From an uncultured Lachnospiraceae bacterium (GTDB lineage Bacteria > Bacillota > Clostridia > Lachnospirales > Lachnospiraceae): 18,999 nt of DNA. The DNA lies in NCBI GenBank assembly GCA_902772565.1, contig CACYBJ010000216.1, positions 1 through 18,999 on the forward strand, written 5' to 3'. This document shows positions 5,971-14,419 of the stretch, piece after piece. A program made the translations under genes and the position numbers. The stretch's first letter is position 1. Each line of letters starts with the position of its first letter. The notes beneath the pieces were generated by a model, which ran no database searches, was not told the origin of the DNA, and saw only the letters and a program-made list of their open reading frames with translations.

Positions 5971-7806
5971 CTAATGAAAATAGTTATAAATGCTTTCCGC
6001 CACCGTCTCGTTCATGCCGGGAAGATCCGCAATTTCGGAAACCGAAAGATTACTGATTTCTTCGATTGATTTAAAACGGCTCATGAGCATTTTGCGTCTT
6101 GCCGGGCCCACACCTTTAATGTCATCCAGCACGGAGTGAACCTGCTCCTTTCCTCTTAAGGAACGATGGAAGGTGATGGCAAATCTGTGAACTTCATCCT
6201 GAATCCTGGTAAGAAGTTTAAAGCCTTCGCTGTGGGTATCTATGGGGATTTCCACATTGTTGTAATAGAGACCTCTTGTGCGGTGACGATCGTCTTTTAC
6301 CATGCCGCAGACAGGTATATCTAGCTGAAGTTCCGCAAGAACCTCCACGGCTATGTTAACCTGACCTCTGCCGCCGTCCATAAGAATAAGATCAGGAAGC
6401 CTTCCGAAATCCGACTCACCGTTTTCCTCCAGTTCGTTAAGTGTATGGGTAAACCTTCTGGTAAGCATTTCCTTCATGGAAGCGTAATCATCGGGACCCT
6501 TTACGGATTTTATCCTGAACTTTCTGTAATCGTTCTTTTTCAGATGTCCGTTTTCGCAAACCACCATGGAACCAACGTTTAAGAATCCGCTGATGTTGGA
6601 AATATCGTAGGATTCCATGCGCTCCACTCCGGAAAGACCAAGCCATTCCGAAATCTCTTCGGCAGCCATTACAGTTCTTCCGGCCTCTCTTGTGAGTTTG
6701 TCCAAATCGTTCTTCAGTACTATTCTTGCGTTTTCCTCCGCAAGTTCTATCATCTTTTCTTTTATGCCCTTCTTGGGAATTCTAAGATCGACTTTTCTTC
6801 CGCTTTTTTTGGTAAGCCACTGACGGATCAAATCCGCATCTTCCGGCTCTGTTTCGCAAAGGATCTCCGCCGGTGTGTAGGCAGTACCTGAATAGAACTG
6901 CTTGATAAAGCTGCCCAGTATGTAGGATTTCACCGTACTTTCCGGCTCTTTAAGGAAGTAGTGTTCCCTGCCTATCATCTTACCGCCGCGCATAAAGAAG
7001 ACCTGAACAACCGCACGGCCTTCATCCACGGCACAGGCAATAACATCTCTTTCGTCTGCGGAAAGATCTGTGGCCTTCTGCTCCTGAGTGACTTCTCTTA
7101 TGGCATTTATTTTATCTCTGTAAACCGCCGCATTTTCAAAATCCATTTCCGCTGCGGCATCCTTCATTTTTGTTTCCAGGTCCTTAAGGATGGCGTCGGT
7201 ATCACCGTTAAGAAAACGCATCACTTCATGGATCATGGCATTGTAATCTTCTTTGGATACTCTGCCCTGACAGGGGGCGTCGCACTGACCTATGTGACTG
7301 TACAGGCAGGCTCTTACACTAAGGTCACCTTCCGTTAGTTTCGCACTGCAGTTTCTAACCTTATAGAGTTTTCGTATCAACTCCATGGTCTGTCTTGCAG
7401 CCGTCACATTGGTATAGGGTCCGAAATACTTTGCCTTGTCCCGAAGCATCTTTCTGGTAAGGAAAACTCTCGGAAAATCCTCGCCGAGAGTCACCTTGAT
7501 GTAAGGATACATTTTGTCATCCTTAAGCATGGTATTGTACTTCGGAGAATACTGCTTTATCAGATTGCACTCCAGCACCAGGGCTTCCATTTCGGAATCC
7601 ACAACAATGTACTCGAACCAGGCAATCTTGGAAACCATTTTACGTATCTTGGGAGACAGCCTTGCCGGATCCTGAAAATACTGTCGCACACGGTTCTTAA
7701 GTATCTTGGCCTTTCCCACATAAATAACGGTATCATGTGAGTCATGCATCAGATATACACCCGGCTGATTCGGGAGTTTTTTAAGTTCGTCCTCAATAAC
7801 AAACAT
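5971..7806 (-). CDS. uvrC: Excinuclease ABC subunit C
   Basis: Nuclease subunit of UvrABC nucleotide excision repair, cutting on both sides of DNA lesions. 611 residues. GIY-YIG domain at the N-terminus (PGVYLM, IYVGKA, Arg39, Glu79) for the 3' incision. Cys153, Cys167, Cys175 and Cys179 lie in the region that holds an iron-sulfur cluster in E. coli UvrC. UVR motif at about 208-238 (EMDFENAAVYRDKI) for UvrB contact. RNase H-like domain for the 5' incision (ESYDISNISG, ILMDGGRGQ). Helix-hairpin-helix pair at the C-terminus (IKGVGPARRKMLMSRF, DLPGMNETVAESI). ATG start with AAAGGA upstream. Its own promoter lies just upstream and hprK follows under a separate promoter. Confidence 0.97.
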   Translation of the reverse strand: MFVIEDELKKLPNQPGVYLMHDSHDTVIYVGKAKILKNRVRQYFQDPARLSPKIRKMVSKIAWFEYIVVDSEMEALVLECNLIKQYSPKYNTMLKDDKMYPYIKVTLGEDFPRVFLTRKMLRDKAKYFGPYTNVTAARQTMELIRKLYKVRNCSAKLTEGDLSVRACLYSHIGQCDAPCQGRVSKEDYNAMIHEVMRFLNGDTDAILKDLETKMKDAAAEMDFENAAVYRDKINAIREVTQEQKATDLSADERDVIACAVDEGRAVVQVFFMRGGKMIGREHYFLKEPESTVKSYILGSFIKQFYSGTAYTPAEILCETEPEDADLIRQWLTKKSGRKVDLRIPKKGIKEKMIELAEENARIVLKNDLDKLTREAGRTVMAAEEISEWLGLSGVERMESYDISNISGFLNVGSMVVCENGHLKKNDYRKFRIKSVKGPDDYASMKEMLTRRFTHTLNELEENGESDFGRLPDLILMDGGRGQVNIAVEVLAELQLDIPVCGMVKDDRHRTRGLYYNNVEIPIDTHSEGFKLLTRIQDEVHRFAITFHRSLRGKEQVHSVLDDIKGVGPARRKMLMSRFKSIEEISNLSVSEIADLPGMNETVAESIYNYFH

Positions 7807-7841
7807 GACAGGTCCTTTCTGTGGGTTTCAAACTAAATTTA

Positions 7842-7850
7842 ATTATAGCA
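7842..7850 (-). promoter_or_regulatory. Extended -10 promoter of uvrC
   Basis: On the minus strand TGCTATAAT gives a perfect TATAAT with the TGn extension, 36 bases before the uvrC ATG. No clear -35 is seen, which is acceptable for an extended -10 promoter. Confidence 0.65.
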
Positions 7851-7873
7851 TACAACGGCCATAAAAAGATACG

Positions 7874-7900
7874 AAAAAAGGGACGCCGAAGCGCCCCTTT
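7874..7900 (-). terminator. Rho-independent terminator after ftsH
   Basis: On the minus strand GGGGCGC pairs with GCGTCCC (one G-T wobble) around a TTCG tetraloop, followed by six Ts. It starts 18 bases after the ftsH stop and closes the six-gene operon that begins with the response regulator. Confidence 0.92.
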
Positions 7901-7917
7901 GGTCCGTATGTTTATGC

Positions 7918-9876
7918 TTATAAATCAATACTTGTTACGGCAGATTCCGCATCTGCCTCTTTGTTTTCTTCGGTTGTTTCCGCCGGAGTTGTTTCGGCAT
8001 CTGCCTCACCGTTTCTTTCACGGACTACTCTTTCAAGTATGTCCATAAATTCCTTACCGGTAATGGTTTCCTTTTCAAGAAGGAATTCGGCAACGGCATC
8101 GAGAACATCCAGATTCTCGCTGATGATCTTCTTGGACTGTTCGTAGCATCCGCTCATGATTTCCTTAACGGCTTCGTCGATCTTTGCGGAGTAGGAATCG
8201 GAACAGTTAAGCACTCTTCTGTCATCCAGGTATTCTCCGGCAATTCCTTCAAGTGCCACCATACCGAACTCCTCGCTCATACCGTACATGGTGATCATGT
8301 TTCTGGCAAGAGCCGTAGCACGTTCAATATCGTTGGATGCACCTGTTGTAATGGAACCGATACGGATTTCTTCGGCAGCACGTCCGCCGCAGAAAACTCT
8401 GATGTCATCGAGGATTTCATCCTTGGAACTGAGGTACTTCTCTTCCTCGGGAACCTGCATTGTGTATCCCAGAGAGCCTTTGGTACGAGGAATAATGGTA
8501 ATCTTCTGTACCGGCTCGGAATGCTTCTGCATGGCTGCAACCAGCGCATGTCCCACTTCGTGATAGGCAACGATCTTCTTTTCCTTCGGTCCGAGGATTC
8601 TGTCTTTCTTTTCCTTACCGGCAATTACTATTTCAACGGCTTCCATCAGGTCTTCCTGCTTAACAACAGTACGTCCGGATTTAACTGCCAGAATAGCTGC
8701 TTCGTTGATCATGTTGGCAAGGTCGGCACCTACTGCACCGGCAGTGGTTCTTGCAATTTCCTCAAGATCCACGTTCTCATGCATTAAGACGTCCTTGGAA
8801 TGTACTTTAAGTACTGCAAGTCTGCCCTTAAGGTCGGGCTTTCCTACGATAACACGGCGGTCGAAACGGCCGGGTCTGAGGAGAGCCTTATCAAGAACTT
8901 CCGGCCTGTTGGTGGCCGCAAGTATTACTATACCCTTGGAAGAATCGAAACCGTCCATTTCGGAAAGGAGCTGATTGAGAGTCTGCTCTCTTTCATCATT
9001 GCCGCCATGTCTTGAGTCACGGCTTTTACCTATGGCATCAATTTCGTCTATGAATATAATACATGGAGCGTTCTGCTGTGCTTCCTTGAAAAGATCACGC
9101 ACACGGGATGCACCTACGCCCACATACATTTCTACAAAGTCCGAACCTGAAAGTGAGAAGAAAGGTACTCCGGCCTCTCCCGCAACAGCTTTTGCAAGGA
9201 GGGTCTTACCTGTTCCCGGAGGTCCTACAAGAAGGGCACCCTTGGGAAGTTTGGCACCGATTCTGGTATACTTCTCCGGATCGTGGAGAAAGTCTACAAG
9301 TTCAAGAACCGAATCCTTGGCCTCTTCCTGACCTGCCACATCTTTAAACCTTGTCTTTATGTCCTTTTCAACATACATCTTGGCCTTGCTCTTGCCTACG
9401 CCGCCAATGCCGCCGTTCTTAAAGAGATTTCTGTAAAGAAGGAACAGAGCGCCGTATACAAGTCCGAAGGGAAGCACCCACTCCACAAGGAATGCTATGA
9501 GAGGTGAAGTGCTCTCATCGTCAATACCGAAGTACTTGATTCCGTGTTCGGTAACATAGGCCTCAAACTCGGGATCGTAGGAAAAACCTACATAGTAAAG
9601 CTTGCCGTCATCTTCATAGGTGGTGGTGTAGATTTCGTAACGCTTGTTATTGTAATCGGTCTTTACCGATTCTACTTTGTCCTCTTCCACCATCTTCTGG
9701 AATTCGGTGTAGCTTATGATTTTGGTGCGGCTCTTTATTATGGCAGATGCTGCATAATAGTAGACGATAAACATGGCAAAAGTAATCATGAGTATTATCA
9801 TGATTCTGTTAAAGCTGGACTTTTTCTTTCCGCCGTTATCGCCGCCGCCGTTGTTATGTGAATTCTGATTATCCAT
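7918..9876 (-). CDS. ftsH: ATP-dependent zinc metalloprotease FtsH
   Basis: Membrane-anchored AAA+ protease that extracts and degrades membrane and regulatory proteins. 652 residues. Short Asn/Gly-rich N-terminus, first membrane helix about 25-47 (IMIILMITFAMFIVYYYAA), external domain about 50-120, second helix about 124-149. AAA module with Walker A GPPGTGKT (218-225), Walker B IIFIDEIDA (273-281) and second region of homology (ATNRPEVLDKALLRPGRFDR). The zinc site HEVGH starts at 439. The C-terminal tail is acidic and rich in Glu, Ala and Thr. A TTG one codon upstream is open, but ATG at 9874-9876 is preferred: GGAGG lies six bases before it. It follows ung by 14 bp and ends the operon at a strong terminator. 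Confidence 0.97.
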   Translation of the reverse strand: MDNQNSHNNGGGDNGGKKKSSFNRIMIILMITFAMFIVYYYAASAIIKSRTKIISYTEFQKMVEEDKVESVKTDYNNKRYEIYTTTYEDDGKLYYVGFSYDPEFEAYVTEHGIKYFGIDDESTSPLIAFLVEWVLPFGLVYGALFLLYRNLFKNGGIGGVGKSKAKMYVEKDIKTRFKDVAGQEEAKDSVLELVDFLHDPEKYTRIGAKLPKGALLVGPPGTGKTLLAKAVAGEAGVPFFSLSGSDFVEMYVGVGASRVRDLFKEAQQNAPCIIFIDEIDAIGKSRDSRHGGNDEREQTLNQLLSEMDGFDSSKGIVILAATNRPEVLDKALLRPGRFDRRVIVGKPDLKGRLAVLKVHSKDVLMHENVDLEEIARTTAGAVGADLANMINEAAILAVKSGRTVVKQEDLMEAVEIVIAGKEKKDRILGPKEKKIVAYHEVGHALVAAMQKHSEPVQKITIIPRTKGSLGYTMQVPEEEKYLSSKDEILDDIRVFCGGRAAEEIRIGSITTGASNDIERATALARNMITMYGMSEEFGMVALEGIAGEYLDDRRVLNCSDSYSAKIDEAVKEIMSGCYEQSKKIISENLDVLDAVAEFLLEKETITGKEFMDILERVVRERNGEADAETTPAETTEENKEADAESAVTSIDL

Positions 9877-9890
9877 CAAAACCCTCCGTG

Positions 9891-10565
9891 TTAGATGTTT
9901 TCGATTTGCCAGTCTATGGGTTTTATTCCGTTCTCACTAAGGAATGCGTTGGCCTTACTGAAATGGCCGCATCCGAAGAAACCTCTGTAGGCTGACAGCG
10001 GGCTCGGGTGAGGAGCCTCAAGTATTAAATGCTTAGGATTGTTAAGCATAGATTTCTTGCTTCTTGCAGGTGATCCCCAAAGCATAAACACAATGGGACG
10101 ATCCTGCTCATTTAAAACTTTGATTACAGCATCGGTAAATTCTTCCCAGCCCCTTCCCTTATGGGATGCAGCTTCGTGAGCCCTTACGGTAAGCACTGTA
10201 TTAAGAAGCAGTACGCCCTGCTCCGCCCACTTGGTAAGATAACCGTTATTGGGAATGTAATTTCCCAAATCATCATGCTGTTCCTTATAGATGTTAAGAA
10301 GAGACGGAGGAATGTCAATTCCCGGTCTTACGGAAAAAGAAAGACCGTGGGCCTGACCGTCATTGTGGTAAGGATCCTGTCCCAGAATCACCACTTTAAC
10401 ATCCGATAAAGGTGTCAGATGAAACGCCGTAAAAATGTCATTTGCCGGCGGAAAGATCTTTCTTTCGGAATACTCCTTCTTAACAAAGGAATACAGATTC
10501 TTATAGTATTCTTTTTTGAATTCGGGCTCCAGTACCGGAAGCCAGTCATTATCTATTGCAGCCAC
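9891..10565 (-). CDS. ung: Uracil-DNA glycosylase (family 1)
   Basis: Removes uracil from DNA by cleaving the N-glycosidic bond, starting base-excision repair. 224 residues, typical length. Water-activating loop GQDPYH at 62-67 (Asp64), uracil-binding GLSFSV, LLNTVLTV, and the DNA-intercalation loop HPSPLSAYRGFFG with His186. Start is GTG (10563-10565), which overlaps the hisF TAG stop by one base (TAGTG); there is no good ribosome site next to it, so translation is probably coupled to hisF. The N-terminus (AAIDNDWLPVL) agrees with the family and supports this start. 14 bp upstream of ftsH. Confidence 0.96.
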   Translation of the reverse strand: MAAIDNDWLPVLEPEFKKEYYKNLYSFVKKEYSERKIFPPANDIFTAFHLTPLSDVKVVILGQDPYHNDGQAHGLSFSVRPGIDIPPSLLNIYKEQHDDLGNYIPNNGYLTKWAEQGVLLLNTVLTVRAHEAASHKGRGWEEFTDAVIKVLNEQDRPIVFMLWGSPARSKKSMLNNPKHLILEAPHPSPLSAYRGFFGCGHFSKANAFLSENGIKPIDWQIENI

Positions 10566-11326
10566 TATAATCTGACACTGACCCCTTCTTTTCTCAGATA
10601 CTCTTTTACTTCATTGATCTCAAGTTCTTTATAATGGAAAAGGCTTGCAGCAAGTGCCGCATCTGCCATGCCATCAGTGAGAGCTTCTTTAAAATGCTGT
10701 AAATTGCCTGCGCCGCCGGATGCGATAACAGGGATGTTTACATTCTCCGCAACGCTTCTTGTAAGTTCAAGATCGTAGCCATTTTTGGTTCCGTCGCAGT
10801 CCATGCTGGTAAGAAGGATCTCACCGGCTCCGAGTTCCGCTGCCTTCATTGCCCACTCTACCGCATCGATGCCCATGTCCACTCTTCCGCCGTTTTTATA
10901 AACGGTGAATCCCTTTCCGTCCGGGCGTCTCTTGGCATCAATGGCACATACTACGCACTGGGAGCCGAACTTATCTGCCGCTTCGGAAATAAGTGTCGGG
11001 TTCATGATTGCCGCGGAGTTTACCGCAACTTTGTCGGCACCTTCACGAAGTATCATTCTGAAATCCTCAACGGTTCTGATACCGCCGCCGACGGTGAAAG
11101 GAATGAAAACGGTTTCGGCAACCCGCCTTACCATCTCTTTTTTGATATCTCTTGCATCGGAGGATGCGGTAATGTCCAAAAAGACAAGTTCGTCCGCACC
11201 TTCACGTCCGTAGGCTGCACCTACTTCCACCGGATCACCGGCATCTTTTAAATCAACAAAATTTACACCTTTTACCACACGTCCGTTGTTAACATCAAGA
11301 CAGGGTATAATTCTTTTAGTAAACAT
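10565..11326 (-). CDS. hisF: Imidazole glycerol phosphate synthase, cyclase subunit
   Basis: Barrel subunit of IGP synthase: uses ammonia from HisH to convert PRFAR to imidazole-glycerol phosphate and AICAR in histidine synthesis. 253 residues, TIM barrel with the catalytic Asp11 (IIPCLDVNNGRVVKG) and Asp130 (CAIDAKRR), and phosphate-binding GGGIRT and ASGGAGN. ATG start with CGGAG seven bases upstream. It follows hisH by 15 bp. Other his genes are not in the window. Confidence 0.97.
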   Translation of the reverse strand: MFTKRIIPCLDVNNGRVVKGVNFVDLKDAGDPVEVGAAYGREGADELVFLDITASSDARDIKKEMVRRVAETVFIPFTVGGGIRTVEDFRMILREGADKVAVNSAAIMNPTLISEAADKFGSQCVVCAIDAKRRPDGKGFTVYKNGGRVDMGIDAVEWAMKAAELGAGEILLTSMDCDGTKNGYDLELTRSVAENVNIPVIASGGAGNLQHFKEALTDGMADAALAASLFHYKELEINEVKEYLRKEGVSVRL

Positions 11327-11341
11327 ATTCTGCTCCGTCCT

Positions 11342-11950
11342 TTACTTCAGATTCAGGAAATTGCCAAGTATCTTAAGACCTACATCTCCGCTCTTTTCGG
11401 GATGGAACTGTGTGGCAAATACGTTGCCTGCCTCAACGGAGGCATCTATAGTTACGGAATAATGTGTAGTTGCGGCAACCTGTGATTTATCGGAAGCATC
11501 AAGATAGTATGAATGTACAAAGTATACATAGGAATTCTGCGGAATTCCGGCAAACAATCTGCTGCCTTCCCTGATGGTAATGTCATTCCAGCCGATGTGT
11601 GGAATCTTGAGTCCTTCCGCATCGGGGATACGCTTTACGCTTCCGCGAAGAAGTCCCAGACCTTTAACTCCCGGTGTTTCATCGGAAGATTCAAAGATGA
11701 GCTGGAGACCAAGGCATATGCCAAGGAATGGCTTTCCTGTTTTCACATAGTCTTTAATAACATCAACAAGACCGAATCTCTCAAGTTTTTCCATAGCATC
11801 TCCGAAGGAACCAACTCCCGGAAGAATGACTCTGTCTGCGGAAAGAATGACTTCTCTGTCTCTGGTTAATACCACCTTGGAGCCAAGCTTTTCGCAGGCC
11901 TTTGATACGCTTGCGATGTTACCTGCATCATAATCAATAATTGCTACCAT
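11342..11950 (-). CDS. hisH: Imidazole glycerol phosphate synthase, glutamine amidotransferase subunit
   Basis: Class I glutamine amidotransferase that supplies ammonia to HisF. 202 residues. The nucleophile is Cys79 in GICLGLQ; His183 and Glu185 in QFHPEKSG complete the triad. The start is ATG at 11948-11950 (MVAIIDYDAGN) with CGGAG five bases upstream; a longer version from an in-frame TTG at 11968 would overlap the kinase gene and add non-conserved residues. The ATG lies 2 bp after the stop of the sensor kinase, so it is probably translated and transcribed with the two-component genes. Confidence 0.96.
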   Translation of the reverse strand: MVAIIDYDAGNIASVSKACEKLGSKVVLTRDREVILSADRVILPGVGSFGDAMEKLERFGLVDVIKDYVKTGKPFLGICLGLQLIFESSDETPGVKGLGLLRGSVKRIPDAEGLKIPHIGWNDITIREGSRLFAGIPQNSYVYFVHSYYLDASDKSQVAATTHYSVTIDASVEAGNVFATQFHPEKSGDVGLKILGNFLNLK

Positions 11951-11952
11951 AA

Positions 11953-13599
11953 TTACTCCGTTTTGCAATCGAGTTCCAGCCAGAACTCAACGCCGTCTTC
12001 CCTGTTATTTACGCCGCACGGTCTGTTGTGCTGTTCCATGATAGCCTTAACAATGGAAAGGCCGATGCCGGAACCGCCGTACTCTCTCGTGCGTGCTTTA
12101 TCAACTTTATAGAACTTAACCCATACTTTATCCAAAGCCTCTTCGGGAATGTTCTCTCCGGTATTGAATACCGTAAGGCGAACATTGCATTCCTTCTTTT
12201 CAAGACTTACACGGATAATGTTTTCACCGTCCACATGGTGGTAGGCATTGCTTACAAAATTGGAGATGCACTCTTCTATAAGGAATTCGTCTCCGTAGAC
12301 GTATACCGGTTCCTTTTCATCAAAGATAACCTTAACGTCTTTGTCCCCTGCAAGCACCTCGGAAGCGGAAAGAACACCGCTTACAAGTTCTACAAGGTCA
12401 AATCTTACCATATCAAGCTGACTTTCGCCATATTCAAGTTTATTAAGTGACAAAAGCTTTTGAACCATGGAATTCATCTTCACTGCTTCGTCCATTATTA
12501 CGTCACAGTAAAAATCTCTGCTTTCCGGGTCTTCGTTTACATTCATCTTAAGACCTTCGGCATAGCCCTGGATAATGGCTATAGGAGTCTTAAGCTCATG
12601 GGAAACGTTACCCAGAAACTCGGTTCTCATTTCGTCTATTTCCACTCTCTTCTTAAGATCAAATTCCAGTTCTTCATTGGCTTTTTTAAGCTCGATGATC
12701 TTTTGTTCAAGAGAGGTGGAAAGGGTATTTAGGCTTTCTGCCAGCTGTCCTATTTCATTGTCGCCTACCACATCTGCCTTAACATCGAAATCCATGTTGG
12801 ACATGCGCTTTGCTACGGCAGTCATCTTTTCGATAGGTCGTGTGAACCTGCCCAGGATTATAAAAATAACTATTGCCGACCAGATGATCACAACTATACC
12901 GATGTAAGCATAGAAATTGTTGGCTACTATGGCAGATTCCTGAGCCGACTGATAGTTAAATCTCAGGATCACGTAGGTCTTTTCCGAAAGGCTGCCTACC
13001 AGATCGTAATAATACAGACCGCTGTAGGTATCCTGAGTCAGGAAAATGGTATAGTCTCCGTCTTGGCTTTTATAAACCACATCGGATGTTACGGCAGTTT
13101 TATCCTTGCCATTTTCAATGTATGACTGAGTGGTTTCAAGAATACGTTCCGACTCGTCAACACCGGCAGAGTTATAGGCTTCAACTATTTTCCCGTCCAC
13201 ATAGCCTATAATGCCTATTCTGAGATTATCCTCGGAACTGATTCTGTCCAAAGAGTTTTTTATCTCAAAGAAGGCAATGGCGCGGCTTGCGTATCCGTCG
13301 TAATTGTCCTGACCGACCGCCTCATCGCTCTCACTGTCGCCTGTGGAAGGCACGGGAGTATCGGACTTCTTGTTAATGTCTGACTCTCCGCCATAGTTTT
13401 CACCGATTACCTGCTGACCTGTTCCGGCAATCATGTTTTTGATGTCGTAATAGGTACTTTTCAGTGAATTGATTTCCCTGTAGCGGTAGAATCTTGCCAG
13501 CATTAAGTTGGAACAGACTATACTGACAAGAATACAGGCTGCCATCATCGCCACGAAAATCAGGGCGAACTGCAGCCTGAATGATTTCTTAAATCTCAT
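11953..13599 (-). CDS. Membrane sensor histidine kinase
   Basis: Sensor partner of the response regulator encoded directly upstream. 548 residues. First membrane helix about 10-34, extracellular domain about 35-228 with a Ser/Asp/Glu-rich flexible stretch at about 68-100, second helix about 229-251, HAMP domain (RPIEKMTAVAKRMSNMDF, about 252-304). HisKA with phosphoacceptor His334 in NVSHELKTP. HATPase with N-box ECISNFVSNAYHHV, the NTGENI variant of the G1 box, and GGSGIGLSIVKAI. The signal sensed is unknown; the outer domain could be Cache-like but I cannot prove it. ATG start, AGAGGA about ten bases upstream; 6 bp after the regulator and 2 bp before hisH. Confidence 0.94.
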   Translation of the reverse strand: MRFKKSFRLQFALIFVAMMAACILVSIVCSNLMLARFYRYREINSLKSTYYDIKNMIAGTGQQVIGENYGGESDINKKSDTPVPSTGDSESDEAVGQDNYDGYASRAIAFFEIKNSLDRISSEDNLRIGIIGYVDGKIVEAYNSAGVDESERILETTQSYIENGKDKTAVTSDVVYKSQDGDYTIFLTQDTYSGLYYYDLVGSLSEKTYVILRFNYQSAQESAIVANNFYAYIGIVVIIWSAIVIFIILGRFTRPIEKMTAVAKRMSNMDFDVKADVVGDNEIGQLAESLNTLSTSLEQKIIELKKANEELEFDLKKRVEIDEMRTEFLGNVSHELKTPIAIIQGYAEGLKMNVNEDPESRDFYCDVIMDEAVKMNSMVQKLLSLNKLEYGESQLDMVRFDLVELVSGVLSASEVLAGDKDVKVIFDEKEPVYVYGDEFLIEECISNFVSNAYHHVDGENIIRVSLEKKECNVRLTVFNTGENIPEEALDKVWVKFYKVDKARTREYGGSGIGLSIVKAIMEQHNRPCGVNNREDGVEFWLELDCKTE

Positions 13600-13605
13600 G
13601 GGATT

Positions 13606-14295
13606 TTATTCCTCTGTATCAAACTTGTATCCGAAGCCCCAGATGGTCTTTATGAGATCACCCTTTTCTCCGAGTTTGCTTCTGAGCTTCTTAACATGGG
13701 TATCTATGGTTCTCGCGTCGCCGAAATAATCATAGTTCCAGACATTGTTAAGGATTTTTTCTCTGGAAAGAGCAACGCCCTTGTTAAGCAGGAAATAACT
13801 CAGGAGTTCGAATTCCTTTACGCTTAAATCCACTGTGTTTCCGTCCACCTTTACTACGTGGGCAACTTTATCTATAACGATACCGCAGGATTCCATAATG
13901 TCATTTCCGGTAACGTTGGTCCTTCTGAGTATTGCATTTACTCTGGCCACAAGGATCTTGCTGCTGAAGGGTTTGGTAATGTATTCGTCAACTCCAAGAT
14001 TGAATCCTGTAAGTTCGTCCTTCTCATCGCCCTTGGCAGTAAGCATAATAACGGGAACTTTGGAATACTGTCTTATTTCCTTAAGAACCTGCCATCCGTC
14101 CATTTTAGGCATCATTACATCAAGTATCACAAGAGAAATCTCGTTGTCGGCAAAGAACTTCTCCACCGCTTCTTCTCCGTCTCCCGCTTCAACTATTGTA
14201 TAACCTTCTCTTCCGAGGAAGTCGCCGATGAGTTTTCTCATACGGCTTTCGTCATCTACTATAAGAACTTTAATACTATCCATTGTTTGCACCAT
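13606..14295 (-). CDS. OmpR/PhoB-family response regulator
   Basis: Transcription factor controlled by the adjacent sensor kinase. 229 residues. Receiver domain with acidic pair VDDE, phosphoacceptor Asp59 (VILDVMMPKMDG), Thr86 (MLTAK) and Lys108 (ITKPF). C-terminal winged-helix domain with LSVKEFELLSYFLLNKGVALSREKIL-type sequence and the DTHVKKLRSKLG recognition helix. Two ATGs four codons apart are possible (14293-14295 and 14281-14283); neither has a strong ribosome site. It is the first gene of the run to ftsH. Confidence 0.95.
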   Translation of the reverse strand: MVQTMDSIKVLIVDDESRMRKLIGDFLGREGYTIVEAGDGEEAVEKFFADNEISLVILDVMMPKMDGWQVLKEIRQYSKVPVIMLTAKGDEKDELTGFNLGVDEYITKPFSSKILVARVNAILRRTNVTGNDIMESCGIVIDKVAHVVKVDGNTVDLSVKEFELLSYFLLNKGVALSREKILNNVWNYDYFGDARTIDTHVKKLRSKLGEKGDLIKTIWGFGYKFDTEE

Positions 14296-14327
14296 GCTTT
14301 CAAAATAATCTCTCTTTTACCTTGGGT

Positions 14328-14342
14328 ACACTACCGCAGTGT
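14328..14342. repeat. Small inverted repeat upstream of the response regulator
   Basis: ACACT and AGTGT separated by five bases form a short hairpin or an operator-like dyad in the leader of the two-component operon. A possible promoter (TTCACA, 17 bases, TAATAA on the minus strand) lies just upstream. It could be an autoregulatory site; this is only suggestive. Confidence 0.3.
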
Positions 14343-14419
14343 CTAAAAGAATATTATTATTTTTCTATGTCTAAATTGTGAAATAAAGCGAAACAAACGG
14401 TGTTCACTAACGCATATGC

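Noticed and set aside
11951..11968. TTG start for hisH six codons upstream
   Set aside because: It overlaps the kinase gene, while the ATG at 11950 has a good ribosome site and the conserved N-terminus.
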